DNA of 64,000 nt. It comes from Spirometra erinaceieuropaei. Its lineage: Eukaryota; Platyhelminthes; Cestoda; Diphyllobothriidea; Diphyllobothriidae. Position 1 is the stretch's first letter; each line of letters opens with the position of its first letter. The notes below the pieces were generated by a model. It made no database searches. It was not told the origin of the DNA and saw only the letters and a list, made by a program, of their open reading frames with translations. The position numbers and the translations under genes are program-made. Of the stretch, positions 12,400 to 24,205 are shown one piece after another. The stretch spans positions 386,146 to 450,145 of the forward strand of contig CACRXP010000416.1 in NCBI GenBank assembly GCA_902702965.1, given 5' to 3'.

Positions 12400-14050
12400 T
12401 GACAGCACATACTGCCTTCTCTGAATGCGTAAGCTGTTGGAGCTCTTGTACACGGAAAGAAAGTCTTCTGACACACAGACGCGAAGACGCGGTGGCTAGT
12501 CCTTGTGAGTAGTAGCTGTCGTCAGTCGGTTCTTTAAAACATAGCATAAATTTACAAGCCAGAGGAAGGAGAGTGATTGAGAAACCGCTGATAATCGTCT
12601 GAAATATTGGGTTTGGTAGCATGAGCCCAAGTCCGTTCGCTGAGTTACTACTTAGAAATTGAGAAGCGTGAATACTCACGGTTTTGCGAAAAGAGCAAAT
12701 GGCATTTCGCGCATGACATGCGGAAAGACAAGCTAAATTTATTATACTGGGTGATACGCGTAAGAACATATTAATGATTTGGGTGGGGCATGATTGCGGA
12801 TCGGCCAACCATGGTAAGGAAGTCTAAGAATTAATACTCTCACTTGCAAATTGCGGCGCCGTTAACAACTTTCTCAAGCTACCAGCCAACACTGAGGTCT
12901 GACTTGTTGCTGCAGGCCACTCACACGTCAGTGAACATGTTGCAACTTTCAGTGAACTTGCTGGCTCTCATGTCGCGATGTAAATGACGATAGCGAACTT
13001 ATTTATGACCTCTTGGATGATGTATTCGTAACCTGGTTTAAGCGCAAAGCGCAAAAATATAGAGAACTGGGAAGTTATTTTTTAGACCATTTCGCCATTT
13101 GGGGAATATTTTTGAACAATAAAAGCGCAAATATGCGAACCGCAAGATAATCAATATCGCCATGCGAGGGGATATTTCCAGCGGCCAGATAGCCTTATTC
13201 ATCTTCTGTGGATGAAATTAGGACCATTCGGCTTGAAAGATATGCCCTTTGTGTCTTAAGCATCACACATGTTGGTAGCAACTGTACATATAACCAATCA
13301 AATAACCAAATAGATTGCGCTGAAATGTTAGAAGAACAGATATCGAGGTATTGGAAGGTAAAATAGTATTGTTAAATTGATACGGCATGAATTGGGATTT
13401 GCGATGACCAAATAAACATGTCTCAAATATCAATTGTAAACAACTAGGCAAAGGCGATGAAAGCGAAAACGCGAGTAGCATGAGACATTTAGGTGGAAGC
13501 AGACGCAATCGCTAGAACAAGAGTTGTATTTACATAAACCAACTGCTGATTTTTCAAAACATTACAGTAAACAAGGCCTAATAACAGAGGGAAAAACGGC
13601 TATTGTCCACAAGGCTTCTCGGAATGTTGACCGCCACATCAAATGCGGAACACCGATGCCCTTGTATAACAAATACAGGATCTCTAAAGTAAGCGGAGTC
13701 TTGAGCCACACAAACAAAGCCTTGTGCTGCTTTCCGAAGCGAAGTTTCCTGTTGAAGTATTGTTTAGTATTAAGCAGTCTCTTCTGCTCACAGGCAAAGC
13801 AGTTATTTATGCCTGAAGGCTCACAATCTGCCAACGTATACTGATGTTTTCAGGGCATCTAAATTAATACCACCTACTTTATCTAAGTCGACTAAATATG
13901 GTGAGTGTGCTTTCTATTTATGAAATTAAAAATTCATCTTTCAAGTCAATTCATGCCCCTCAGAGACTTTCCACAGCAGCTTTCACTACTTGGTAATGAA
14001 GATGGAGCGACGCCAGAAACGGGGCGAAGACAGATGTGGACTCAGTGAGG
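12400..14050. other. no supported gene
   Basis: A 150-codon minus-strand ORF (12356-12808) and a 106-codon plus-strand ORF (13524-13844) are open, but show no domain, no signal for splicing and no paralogue in the window. Confidence 0.35.
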
Positions 14051-14059
14051 ACTGGCTTG

Positions 14060-14290
14060 CTTAAACATTACGCGAAGCAGCCGTTCGACCGTCGTACCCG
14101 ATGATACCATCGCGTGCCCCACAGCACGGTGAGAGCAGGCACAGTGACTTTCGCAGCATTTACCACACTTTCTTCCCTGCTCCTTCTTTGCCTGAACTCG
14201 GTGTCATGAAGACCGGAGGCGGGAGAGTGCGCAGATAGCTGGCACAATCGGACCCCCACCTAGGCGTGCCATCACACTCCCTGGTCCACT
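14060..14290 (+). repeat. short copy of the G+C-rich end of block Y
   Basis: CCACAGCACGGTGAGAGCAG, the AGACCGGAGGCGGGAGAGTG run and GACCCCCACC match, in order, 5870-6060 and 25690-25890. It is a dispersed repeat of unknown class. Confidence 0.55.
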
Positions 14291-15059
14291 TCAAACACTT
14301 AACCAGGATTTTAGCCAGCAACTACGGGTCTAAAAGGAGGACGAGGATGACTGGGCAGCTGTGCTCAGGACTTGCATACTCATACGGGAGCGCAATTACA
14401 TCTGCCGACAGGCAACCAGGTGTTAGGGAATTGCTAGCACAGACCGGGCTGCGAGGGTCATGGTTTGCTGGTCACTTATCCTGAATTACAGGAATCAGGG
14501 ATTAAAGGTCGGCAATGAGCATTCTTCGTGATTTTGACACGGATGGGGATTGTATTCAACAACCTCGGGCCGGTCAAAATGTGTATGTTTTACAGAGGAC
14601 AATTTTCTTTTTTTCGCATACAGTCTCAGAAATAAAATATGTACTTATACTTCCACTTGTATAGCTGCACCAACTTGAGACCAGCCGAATGATTCAAACT
14701 TGGAAACACGTAAATGACAAGAATGAAATACCGAGATTATGTGGCGCGCGCCACTAACCAATCACGTCCATTGTCCTGGACTACAACTTCATCATGGCAG
14801 GCATGCAGCTTTGCATATAGAATCATCATAATTCAAAATTTTGCTCGTTACCAAATAGGCGTGCTGTTATGCGGTTGAATAATAGAAATATAAAGTGCTT
14901 GAGAAGAAGGAAGATTGAAAGTTTGTGTCTGGTGACATATTTGGTCGATTCCGAGTGCACAAATTACGGGCAATTTGCCGGCACATTTTGACAATCTTCG
15001 TGGAAACACAGAGGAGCTTAGTATCTGCCTGGTTATTTGCTGTGTGGACCTGGGTTTTG

Positions 15060-15770
15060 GAGTGGAACGCGACATGAATCCAAACCAACACTGGTGGATG
15101 AGTGGGTACATTGACTCAAACGTGATTTGACGTACGGTTTACGGCGGAGGCATTGTAGCTCACGTAGTTAAAACGTCGGTCGTGCACAACCTCTACATGT
15201 GCTGTCGTGGCTTCAAACTCCACCGGCACTGCCAAGGTTTTCACAGTTGGATCCGATGAAGTGTATAAAGCTGCCAGAAAACCAAATAAGTATCTCAGCT
15301 AATTCTCAGCTATTTAAGACCAGATTTCACCTTGAGATGTACTTTGAATGTCCGCTTCGTAATCAATCAATAATAAACACTCCAGACTGAGAAGTGAATA
15401 GCGCGTCTAACTTTCATCTTTTGTATTTCTGAATGTGATGGTTATTTATTTCCCATCAGTTGATTATTCGTTCTGCGTGATATTTAATGGATAATCTTCT
15501 GTCTCCTCACTGACTGGCGATAATGCATGGATGTCGATTGAATTACAACCAATATTTCCATGATTGAGCGCCCGCCAATTTGTTTTAGACAACAGAACTG
15601 AACAGGCTGACCTTACGGAAACATGAAGAGTCCCGTGTATGCCTTAACATACGGAATAAAAAGCCCCAAGTTGTAGGATCTGAGCTGGAAAGGGGATATG
15701 CTCTGAAGGCGCTATTAAACATCACTTGCGGGGTGTTAGATGACAGTCTACTGATCTTTAGGAAGTAGAA
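15060..15770 (+). repeat. segmental duplication, copy 2, with tRNA-like head
   Basis: Second copy of 10140-10900. The tRNA-like head here reads TTGTAGCTCACGTAGTTAAAA at 15156-15176, with a B-box-like GGCTTCAAACTCC at 15209. Lies upstream of gene 2. Confidence 0.65.
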
Positions 15771-15844
15771 AGCATAGTTTTGGAGCAGCAAATGTGGGGT
15801 GACTTAGGCGACCGTTTTCAGGTTATTAGTCATTGCCAGGGAAT

Positions 15845-15965
15845 CTTCTATTAACTCCGGATTTGCAGGACTTGAGATTCGAATTAGGACTACTTTGTCA
15901 GCTAAAGCTACTAAATCAAACGATCCGCAGTTTAACGAGGGGTCCGTTGTCACTAGAGCAGATAG
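15845..15965 (-). repeat. decayed SINE-like copy
   Basis: On the minus strand GACAACGGACCCC leads into a tRNA-like stretch ending TTCGAATCTCAAGTCC. This is the order seen in family 1 SINEs, but the A-box is degraded. Confidence 0.4.
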
Positions 15966-15969
15966 AAAA

Positions 15970-17715
15970 TAGGGCAAGTGCTCGTTAAACAGACGTTGCA
16001 TGAGTGTTCGGGCAAAAAAACCTCGCATGCGTGGCGTCTGCTCTTGCGTTTGAGGCTTTCTTTGGATAATTTGCTCAGTAATGTTTCAAATCATCACTAT
16101 TTTGATGCTGTCTGGTTTTATTTAGTCAATGATATCCATCTTCTGGTCCAACGAAGCCTTCATGGCTTTGATTGGGCTGTCTAGAGCACCGCACACGTTC
16201 TAAATCCAAATGCAACATTGTTTATTCACGAAGCGCACAACTAGATGCAATTAAAATCGGTTTTGATGCATCTCCTTGGATTTGGACTATTTGTGTACAG
16301 CTGCAGAAATTATCCGGGTAACCCTTTCACATATTGCAGATCCACAACTAGTATGAATCGCATTGCGGTGGCCAATTTTTCATAACAGAGGAAGAGTTCC
16401 CACAGTAACCGCAGTATTTATACGTGATACATAAGCAGCTCACTAGGAGGGCAACAGGCCAGACTCAGATAGCTGTTTCACGGTCGTTGCCGATCATCAC
16501 TACGTCACAGGTCTTATGAGGTGTTCACTTAGCACGTGGCCCTACAGTTTTGGTTACGATCTTGATTGATCCCACACTGTCTGTTCGCCAGCTTCCTGCT
16601 GGTGACAACGTACGTTATGCCATAGGACATATATCACATAAAATACATAAAGCGCTCACTGAGAGTGCCGTACGTCAGACTCAGACAACTGTTTCACCGT
16701 TTCACTTTGCTCATATATACATGCGAAGAAGCCAATCGACGGCAAAATAATGGAAGACCAGAATAGCCATTTCCGGCCGATTTTCCCCACCTTAACTTTA
16801 GGGACATCTGATTTTCGAACCAGCTCTCACCGGTTTTTTGGTGTCAACACATTACTTTTTCTGAAAACGCTCTCCTTCCTACCGAGTACAATACTTTACT
16901 TCATGCGTGTTATGGTTCTGATAAAATGGACATGGGAAAAACTAAAAAGTGCGGATATTTATCTACTATCGCGGAAATTATCACAAATATTCGGAGGCTT
17001 TTATTCGTTTTTAAAGAAAGCTGCTATTTACGCCTGTGGTTATAGATGCAAACTGCCTTATTGGTAACATATTTGTTGTAACAATTTTGTAATTTTGTTA
17101 CGATCATTTGTATGAAACATTGCACTTAAATTTCGGAAAAGACTGTTTGGAGGTAGAAATATAACTGCAGATGTGCAAGTATAGGCGACATAAGAAAAAT
17201 AGAAATGATAGGTTCTTTTAAAGTTCTTTATTATATCAGCACGTTTTACACCAAGAACCACAAGTAGGGATTAAGCTGAAATAATAATTTGGGCCGTCGA
17301 CGGCCGACTCAAAATTAGGAATATGTGGATCACTCAAAAATGCAAATAATATCAAGCTTTTTCAGTAATAAGACTAACTGACTTTGGAAAACTAGCGCAG
17401 TGTTTTCAAATGCATACATATAAAGCCATTGTCAGCAGTTTTAATAATTAGTAACCGTTAATTCTATGTGATGTTGCAGATTTAAACCTGAGCTACGAGT
17501 TTAGAGGTCACCAGAATTTACTTTAATGATCGTGATTGTTGACCGCTTGCATTAAATATGCACCTAAAATAATTTTTCTCGTCAAATAGCTGGGTTCTTT
17601 TTTATCACCTTGACAATTTGTACGCAGAAATGTGAACAATTTGTTTGATAAAATTTCGTGGACAGAGGTAGATCCTCTGGTCGTTTGAGCCTCTGGGAGC
17701 GCATCTGCGTTAATT
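15970..17715. other. no supported gene; 5' part of gene 2 not found
   Basis: A signal-peptide exon for gene 2 would be expected upstream of 17718, but I found none. The 105-codon ORF at 16750-17067 has a hydrophobic middle but no matching donor or paralogue. Confidence 0.35.
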
Positions 17716-17717
17716 TA

Positions 17718-18712
17718 CAGTAGATGTGCTAACTCATGAAATGTCAACCAAAATTTCGAAATGCGTTCTCGTTTCGAAAAGAGCAATTAAGTAGTGTTGT
17801 AAAATTAATCATGATGCAGCATAAATCTATGATGATCCAGTTACCTCAGGGTGTCGGCTTTCGAAAGAACTTATTTTCGGCTGCATGCAAGATCTAAACT
17901 CTGCAAAAAGTGGTTACTTAAGTAGCATGCAATTTTCTCATTGATTTTCGATGCCTTCGAAAATTCAATTATATTTCATGGAAAATATGCATTAAAGTAT
18001 TCATTCCTTCACTCTTTCGGTAGAAAATCACGTCTGCTTCCAATTTCATACTCAAAAGAAGAGTATAATTCGGTTTTAAAAAAGTTTCTAATTGTGAGAT
18101 TTTTTAATACGGTTAAATGGCCGTTCATGAAACGTCACGTATCTGCATTTACGAATGTGGCTTGTAAAGTTAACAATATTGCTCAAATCCACTGCTTAAT
18201 TTTATGAACCTCATATGGTCGCCTCTTAACACCGTAGAGAAATGCATGGTTTTCCGTACACGGAAAATAAACAGCTTGTAGTTTTGAAACCCTGAATGCA
18301 AGTATAACAGCAGGTAAGGTTCAAAATTGTTCGGGAATTAGAAAAGTTTTTTAAAACCAAATTATACTCTTCTTTTGAGAATAAAAAAGGAAGAAGACGT
18401 GATTTTCTACCGAATAAGTAAAAGAATGAATATTTTTATGCATGTTTTCCAGGAAATATAATTGAATTTTCAAAGGCATCGAAAATCAATGAGAAAATTG
18501 CATACTAATTAAGTAGTCATTTGTTGCAGAGCATAGATCTTGCATGCAACCGAAAATAAGTTCTTTCGAAAGCCGACGCCCTGAGGTAACTGGATCATTA
18601 TAGATTTATGCTGCACCATGATTAGTTTTACAACACTACTTAATTTATCTTTTCGAAACGAGAATGCATTTCGAAATTTTGGTTGACATTTCATGAGTTA
18701 GCACATCTACTG
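17718..18712. mobile_element. foldback (MITE-like) transposon, subfamily 2, TA-flanked
   Basis: The ends are CAGTAGATGTGCTAACTCAT and its inverse, each next to TA (17716-17717 and 18713-18714). This is the Tc1/mariner-type target duplication. Arms of about 390 nt pair almost throughout, including TTCGGTAGAAAATCACGTC and its mirror at 18385-18420. There is no transposase. It ends only about 60 bases before the acceptor of gene 2's first visible exon. Confidence 0.85.
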
Positions 18713-18773
18713 TAGCTTAAATATTTAATTACTTGGATAAGTATTCCCAATATCATAACCTACTTCCTTACAG

Positions 18774-19502
18774 GGACACCGGATTGCAAGAATGATGGTA
18801 CAGATATGCAGCATCTACTGTGCCGTATTTCTTCACCACGTTTATATATTTATCATTACAGAGACACATTCACATGTTTCGCAATAGAAATTTACAAGGG
18901 TCTGTACATAGGTGATTGTAACCCCGAGAACCTTCATCCTATGCTGGATATGACCATCACCTGCAATGTTCACTCTGAAGCTTTTGCATATAATTTGGAG
19001 CTTCGGGTACGTTTGCGTCTTAAATAGCAAGTGTTATTGAATCGTTAATAAAGACTACAAAATTTAAAAAATAGATACAAACCATTACGCTAGCTTGAAA
19101 TGGGCACTGCTGCTGTTATTCTCTAATTTGATATGTATTGGAGAGATTTTTGCTGAAAACATGCACTCGTACACAATTTGCTTTCCGTATTTATTATCCT
19201 TTCTTTTTACAATATTTTCCAAATTTAAGCCCTGACAGTATTGTGTTACTGATGCTTTTGTTCTATCTCAACAGCGAATAATAGAAAAAGCTAATCAAGA
19301 AATCGTCGAGCAATATCTGCAAAACAATTTAGGGCACATTAATGCCGTGGCTATTTTTGAGCGTCGTATAGAACGCGGCTGCATCTACAACGTCTCCCGG
19401 ATGCGTCTTCTTGGTTTCGTTTTCCATGATCTGGAAACGGCCGCTCAATCTGCATTTGCGGGAAGAAGAAATGGAAGTTCACTGACACTTTGGGCCAATT
19501 AA
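18774..19502 (+). CDS. gene 2: paralogue of gene 1, last two exons (5' partial)
   Basis: Exon 18774-19006 (233 nt, entering in phase 1, leaving in phase 0) follows acceptor CTTCCTTACAG and ends R|GTACGT. Exon 19275-19502 follows CTCAACAG and ends in TAA. The first exon aligns without gaps to gene 1's 233-nt exon at DG-x-D, S-x2-RL, the shared cysteines and the final arginine. The second aligns at VAIF, RLL, a V-F-x-DL motif and a basic stretch (AGRRN), then stops earlier than gene 1. An exon encoding a signal peptide and ending in phase 1 is needed upstream. I could not find it: either the foldback insertion displaced it, it is distant, or the gene is dead. Both exons are open and their splice sites are canonical. 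Function unknown. Confidence 0.65.
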
Positions 19503-19509
19503 TCGATAT

Positions 19510-20295
19510 CGAGATTGCCAATGTATACAGAAACGTTATTTGAACGTAACCAATTACCCGCTTGTGCCTCTGAATCGCTGAGAGGCCGTGCTTCACGGAA
19601 GAACTATTTGTCTTGTTGGAAAATGCGGAAATATTTCCAGATATGCTGTGAACAACAAAGTGTGTGTATGAGTAAAGTATAATAACTGCTATTTTCTTTT
19701 GCTCCCGGGGTGTCTTTAATATTGGAAAATCAACAGAAATCTAGTTGGTTGTGTTAGGTTTTCTAAGTACTTTATACAAGGAGTTGTTTAATTTCTTGGC
19801 CAGGATGCATTTTGTAAGCAGTGTCCCATAGGTAAATCTACTCCATCAAATAAACATGAACTACTGTGCGATCAATACCTATTTCAGGAGGCTAAAGCCT
19901 GACGAGTTCATTAGCAGATCAACGTATTCAGAGTTTCTACTCGGCCAACGTTGCATTTCAATATCGTTTGCAGACATAAGGCGAGTGTGCCAAACAATTA
20001 GCCGTCTAGCCGCCTAACAGCCGAAGATGGTCTGGTGGATGTGCTGAGAGAAGCTGGCTGGACACTAGCCGTAGTAGATTAATGGCGTAAAAACGTTCTC
20101 CTACCGGTGTTATCGAGTCCTACTAGTGTCTGTCCTGAACAGTCCACCGACACCTAGCATTTCCAAGCAGTATTAAAAATGCTCAGATTGGGGGCGACAT
20201 GCATAGTGCCGCATTGGTGTTTATTTAAAATGGGAGTACATGCGTGGGGAAAATTACAAAGTCTGCTTCTTAAATTTCAACAGACTTGCATGCAT
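19510..20295. other. no supported feature
   Basis: Intergenic sequence between gene 2 and the next foldback element. No domain, repeat partner or tRNA-like head was seen. Confidence 0.4.
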
Positions 20296-20302
20296 ATATA
20301 TA

Positions 20303-21299
20303 CAGTAGATGTGCTAACTCATGAAATATCAACCAAAATTTCGAAATGCGTTCTCGTTTCGAAAAGATAAATGAAGTAGTGTTGTAAAACTAATCAGGAC
20401 GCAGCATAAATCTATAATGATGCAGTTACCACAGAGTGTCGGCTTTCGAACGAATTTATTTTCGGCTGCATTCAAGATCTAACTTCTGAAAAAAATGACT
20501 ATTGAAGTAATATGAACTTTTCTCATTGATTTTCGATGCCCATAAAAATTCAATTATATTTCGTGGAAAACATGCATAAAAATATTCATTCTTTTACTTA
20601 TTCGGTAGAAAAGTACGTCTTCTTCTAATTTTATACTCATAAGAAGAGAATAATTCGGTTTTGAAAAACTTTTCTAATTCCCGAATCATTTTGAATTCGG
20701 CAATGTTGTTGCACTTGCATTCAGGTTTTCAAAATTACAAGTTGCATATTTTCCGTCTACGGAAAACCATGCATTTATCTACGGTGTTAAGAGGAGACCA
20801 TATGAGGTTCATATAATTAAGCAGTGGATTTGAGCAATATTGTTAACTTTACAAGCCACATTCGTAAATGCAGATACATGACGTTTCATGAACGACCATT
20901 TAACGGTATTAAAAAAATCTCACAATTAGAGACTTATTTAAGACCGAATTGTAGTCTTCTTTTGAGTATGAAATTAGAAGAAGACGTGATTTGCTACCGA
21001 ATAAGTAAGAGAATATATACTTTTATGCATGTTTTGCATGAAATATAATTGAATTTTCAGGGGCATCGAAAATCAATGGGAAAATTGCATTCTACCTAAG
21101 TAGTCATGTTTTGCAGAGTTTAGATCTTGCATGCAGCTGAAAATAAGTTCTTTCGAAAGCGATCATCCTGAGGTAACTGGATCATTATAGATTTATGCTG
21201 CATACTGATTTGTTTTACAACACTGCTCAGGTTATCTTTTCGAAACGAGAACGCATTTCGAAATTTTGGTTGACATTTCATGAGCTAGCTCATCTTTTG
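20303..21299. mobile_element. foldback (MITE-like) transposon, subfamily 2
   Basis: Left tip CAGTAGATGTGCTAACTCAT after TA (20301-20302). The right tip is degraded (ATCTTTTG) before TA at 21300. The arms pair over nearly 400 nt each and closely match the element at 17718-18712. Non-coding. Confidence 0.85.
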
Positions 21300-21319
21300 T
21301 ATATATTTTCATAGTACGG

Positions 21320-21590
21320 TTTGACGATGAAGATGCGGGAGACAGGGATAGCCATTCCTGGCATCTCAGCTGTTGCCAGCCAGCTTTTCCGTAATACAGG
21401 CTTGGGGGTACATGAAGTTCGAACACGCGTCCTTTGGGTTGGTAGCGTTAGTACGTCCAACGCTCTAACTATAAGATCACGATCTCGTTGTCCTATGAGC
21501 TGGGATCTGGAATAATAAATATGCTGGGAAAACCCTAACCGATCAGGTTACAGAAAGTTATCCTTCCGCTCTCTCTTTGCACTTCATCAA
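21320..21590 (-). mobile_element. tRNA-derived SINE (family 1)
   Basis: On the minus strand AGGACAACGAGATCGTGATC leads into a tRNA-like head with GTTCGAACTTC, then the body CAGGAATGGCTATCCCTGTC. The upstream piece ACCGATCAGGTTACAGAA also matches the flank of the copy at 300-545. Confidence 0.65.
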
Positions 21591-21639
21591 GGGCCTCACA
21601 GACATTCGCGTAGTATAAATGGTATATAATTATAATATC

Positions 21640-22615
21640 TATTATAGTAGAAGAAGTATCAAGACGCTTGACACACAAGCAATTCGGATCCGAGCCTCAG
21701 ATGCCTCTAAACGTGAGTGTGGTAAAAGCTGGGAAAAAGCGACTATTCCAGTCCTCTTTTCCTTTGTCAGCGATTTACTTTTTTATATATGTATATGTGT
21801 TCACTTAGGGGTGAGCACACACCGATCGAATAACTTTAAAAAGCAAACAAGTTTCACATAGGTCAGGAAGAAGCAGCCACTTGCCAGGCCAAAGTCAGCA
21901 AAGTTATGATAGCTAAGGGTTGTTGGCCTTCACTCAGACAGTCATAAACGTGACCACCTGCTGGAACCCAAAGCACAAACATGCGCACACGGAGACATGA
22001 CATTTCTGGTCAACCCACCGCACATTAACTTTCCCATAAGGCAACTGCTGTTATTTGGAATGTGACTCATTGATCAGATAAACCACTATTGTACGGTTTG
22101 TAGTTTCTTGAAAACCACGTGCGCATGGATGGAAAGTATGATAATTTAAAGCTTTTCCAAGAAAGTTAAAAATACTACATGACTCTTATTCCCAGATGAC
22201 AGGCACTGCGCCTAAACAAAGATTCCTCATTAGTAATACCGAACATGTATGTGCATTTTCAAGAGTCTATGATGTGGAATAAGGAAACAATGACAATTCA
22301 GTTATGTGAATTTTCAGCCAAAGAAGATATAATCTAATTACTTTAGTAATGAATCGATCCCAGAACGAGCACACAATAAAACAGGAAATGGTTTTGCGCT
22401 TCGTTGACGAACATTCAAACAATCCAGAAAAGATGGCTTCTAAAGAAGTAAGTTCACTTGAATCTGCATAACATGTTGACGTGCTCTAATTCCCATGTAC
22501 AGGAAAAGGCTACTAATTCCGGATCAATGTGCATGGGCCTTTCGCAGGAATGCAAGTCTTTTACAAAATCGGCACATTATGCAAAAGTGATTTACGACTG
22601 TTAGCATTATCCAAT
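21640..22615 (+). repeat. diverged repeat block X, copy 2
   Basis: Collinear with 1660-2640 (see GACGCTTGACACACAAG at 21662 and CGATCCCAGAACGAGCAC at 22354). Non-coding. Confidence 0.65.
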
Positions 22616-23510
22616 TATCATTTCTTTCATATTTACCATTCTTAATTCGTTGAGAAGAGCAAGATTGTTTGTCATGTTATCTCAACCGGGCAAAGAGCTT
22701 TTGTTCTACTAGGCAATTTGAGTTTTCGTGGCTTTCTGAGAAAATTCACAATTTAGGGGCTATATTTCATCGTGCCCGAAAAAAAGGGATAACCATTTTC
22801 ATGCGTTTGCTAAGTTAACTTGCAGAAAACAGAGGTAAGGTTTGTCGACGCCTATCGAGGCTTAAAAAAGAGTGGAGGCGCGAAAGAAAAGTCTTTGAAA
22901 TAAAAACTGAGAGCATGCATTCAAATAAACAGCAGTGGGTCTTGTGAAAAATTTACTGTGCTGATTCCTCGTTGGAATTTGAAATCTCCTCGGATTTATT
23001 TTGTTAATGACATAGTTTGGCATTTTATAGATGTGTCTAAATGCTTGTTTTATTATAACAAATTCAAAAAGATTCACAAAACCACAGTTGTTGGCTAAGC
23101 AGTAAAAAGGCAACTATGCTAACCAAGTATCTTTAGACGGAATATCAGCACTCCACAATAACATTAACCATATTAACAGATGGACCTGTTGTTTACATCA
23201 GAGCCGGCGATGTGGCTTTGCAGCCGGACGCGTACATTATTATTGTTATCTGACTTGTGTCTCATTGAATATATAAATCACTATTGCATTTTTTGTTGTG
23301 TTTTTGAACACCATTACGGCTTAGAATGAAGACATGCAGAAATGAAGAATTCTCAAGCTAAGTAAGAATGATTAATGACATTACTTGTCACAGATGTCAG
23401 CCGCTGCACATTCAAATACGGGATGTGCGTAGATATTTTTGGAAACCTAAGCGGTAGAGTTTGAAGATAATGAGGACTTAATTTGAAGAAAAAGATTGGC
23501 TCACGGAACG
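22616..23510 (+). repeat. additional copy of block Y start and X middle
   Basis: 22620-23170 matches 4590-5130 and 24470-24900. 23240-23350 matches the middle of block X near 2110. The order suggests partial tandem duplication of one larger unit. Confidence 0.5.
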
Positions 23511-23514
23511 GATT

Positions 23515-24205
23515 TATTTAGATGCTGACGTTTCGAAGAGCTTGGTCGGCCATTTGAGGCGGCCTCTCGACTGTTACACTCAGCCAGCGTAGACATAGTT
23601 CACTGACCCCAGGCAAGAATTCCACGCCGTCTGATGCAACGTAAGGACCTATTACCACTGGGTGAAACCTCAGCCGTCTACAAAATAAATTGCAATGAGT
23701 GTGGCTGCAACTATGTGGGAGAATCCGGACGGAAATTGCAGACTCGTCCACTCGGAGGTTAGACCCTAATTCTAAACTAGCAACACACGTTGAACAAACT
23801 GGACATACTTTCGATCTCCAAATAGCTACCATCTTCGGCCAGGGCAACACACAATCAGAACTGCTAAATCTCAAGGCGTGGCACACAGATGACCACTCCA
23901 TCAACAGCCGTCAGGAGCTTTCTGCAGATTACAAAATCCTTCGTCATCACAATCGTAGATCTCAGGACCAAAAAAACACACTGGCATTAAAAAGGCTCCA
24001 TGAAGACAGCCCGACGGACAGTTTATTCGGTAATGACGAAGACGAACCGACAGACCGATCACCCGGCAAAGGTTCATTCACCTTCCTCCCTGTCCCCTCG
24101 CGGAGTGCTGAATCCCTAGGCGCGAAGACAAAAGGCCCGTCAACCACCCCCCGGGAGGCGGAGTCAATGGTAGAGAAAAAACCTCTCAGCATGAGGCCAT
24201 TCCAA
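23515..24205 (+). mobile_element. PLE C-terminal fragment with GIY-YIG domain
   Basis: Relative of 3448-4225. It reads YKINCNECGCNYVGESGRKL, then a one-frame slip, then TGHTFDLQIATIFGQGNTQ and LLNLKAWHTD-x2-SINS, the GIY-YIG to C-terminal order of PLEs. The left edge (AGATGCTGACGTTTCGAA at 23520) is the inverse of the 3' edge of the 3448 copy, as expected if PLE ends carry inverted repeats. The RT is missing. Confidence 0.8.

Noticed and set aside
12356..12808. 150-codon minus-strand ORF downstream of gene 1
   Set aside because: No domain, no signal peptide, no paralogue, and it overlaps the gene 1 polyadenylation region on the other strand. Length alone is not enough.
16750..17067. 105-codon plus-strand ORF as possible 5' exon of gene 2
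   Set aside because: No signal peptide at its start, and no donor giving the required phase 1 before the gene 2 acceptor.
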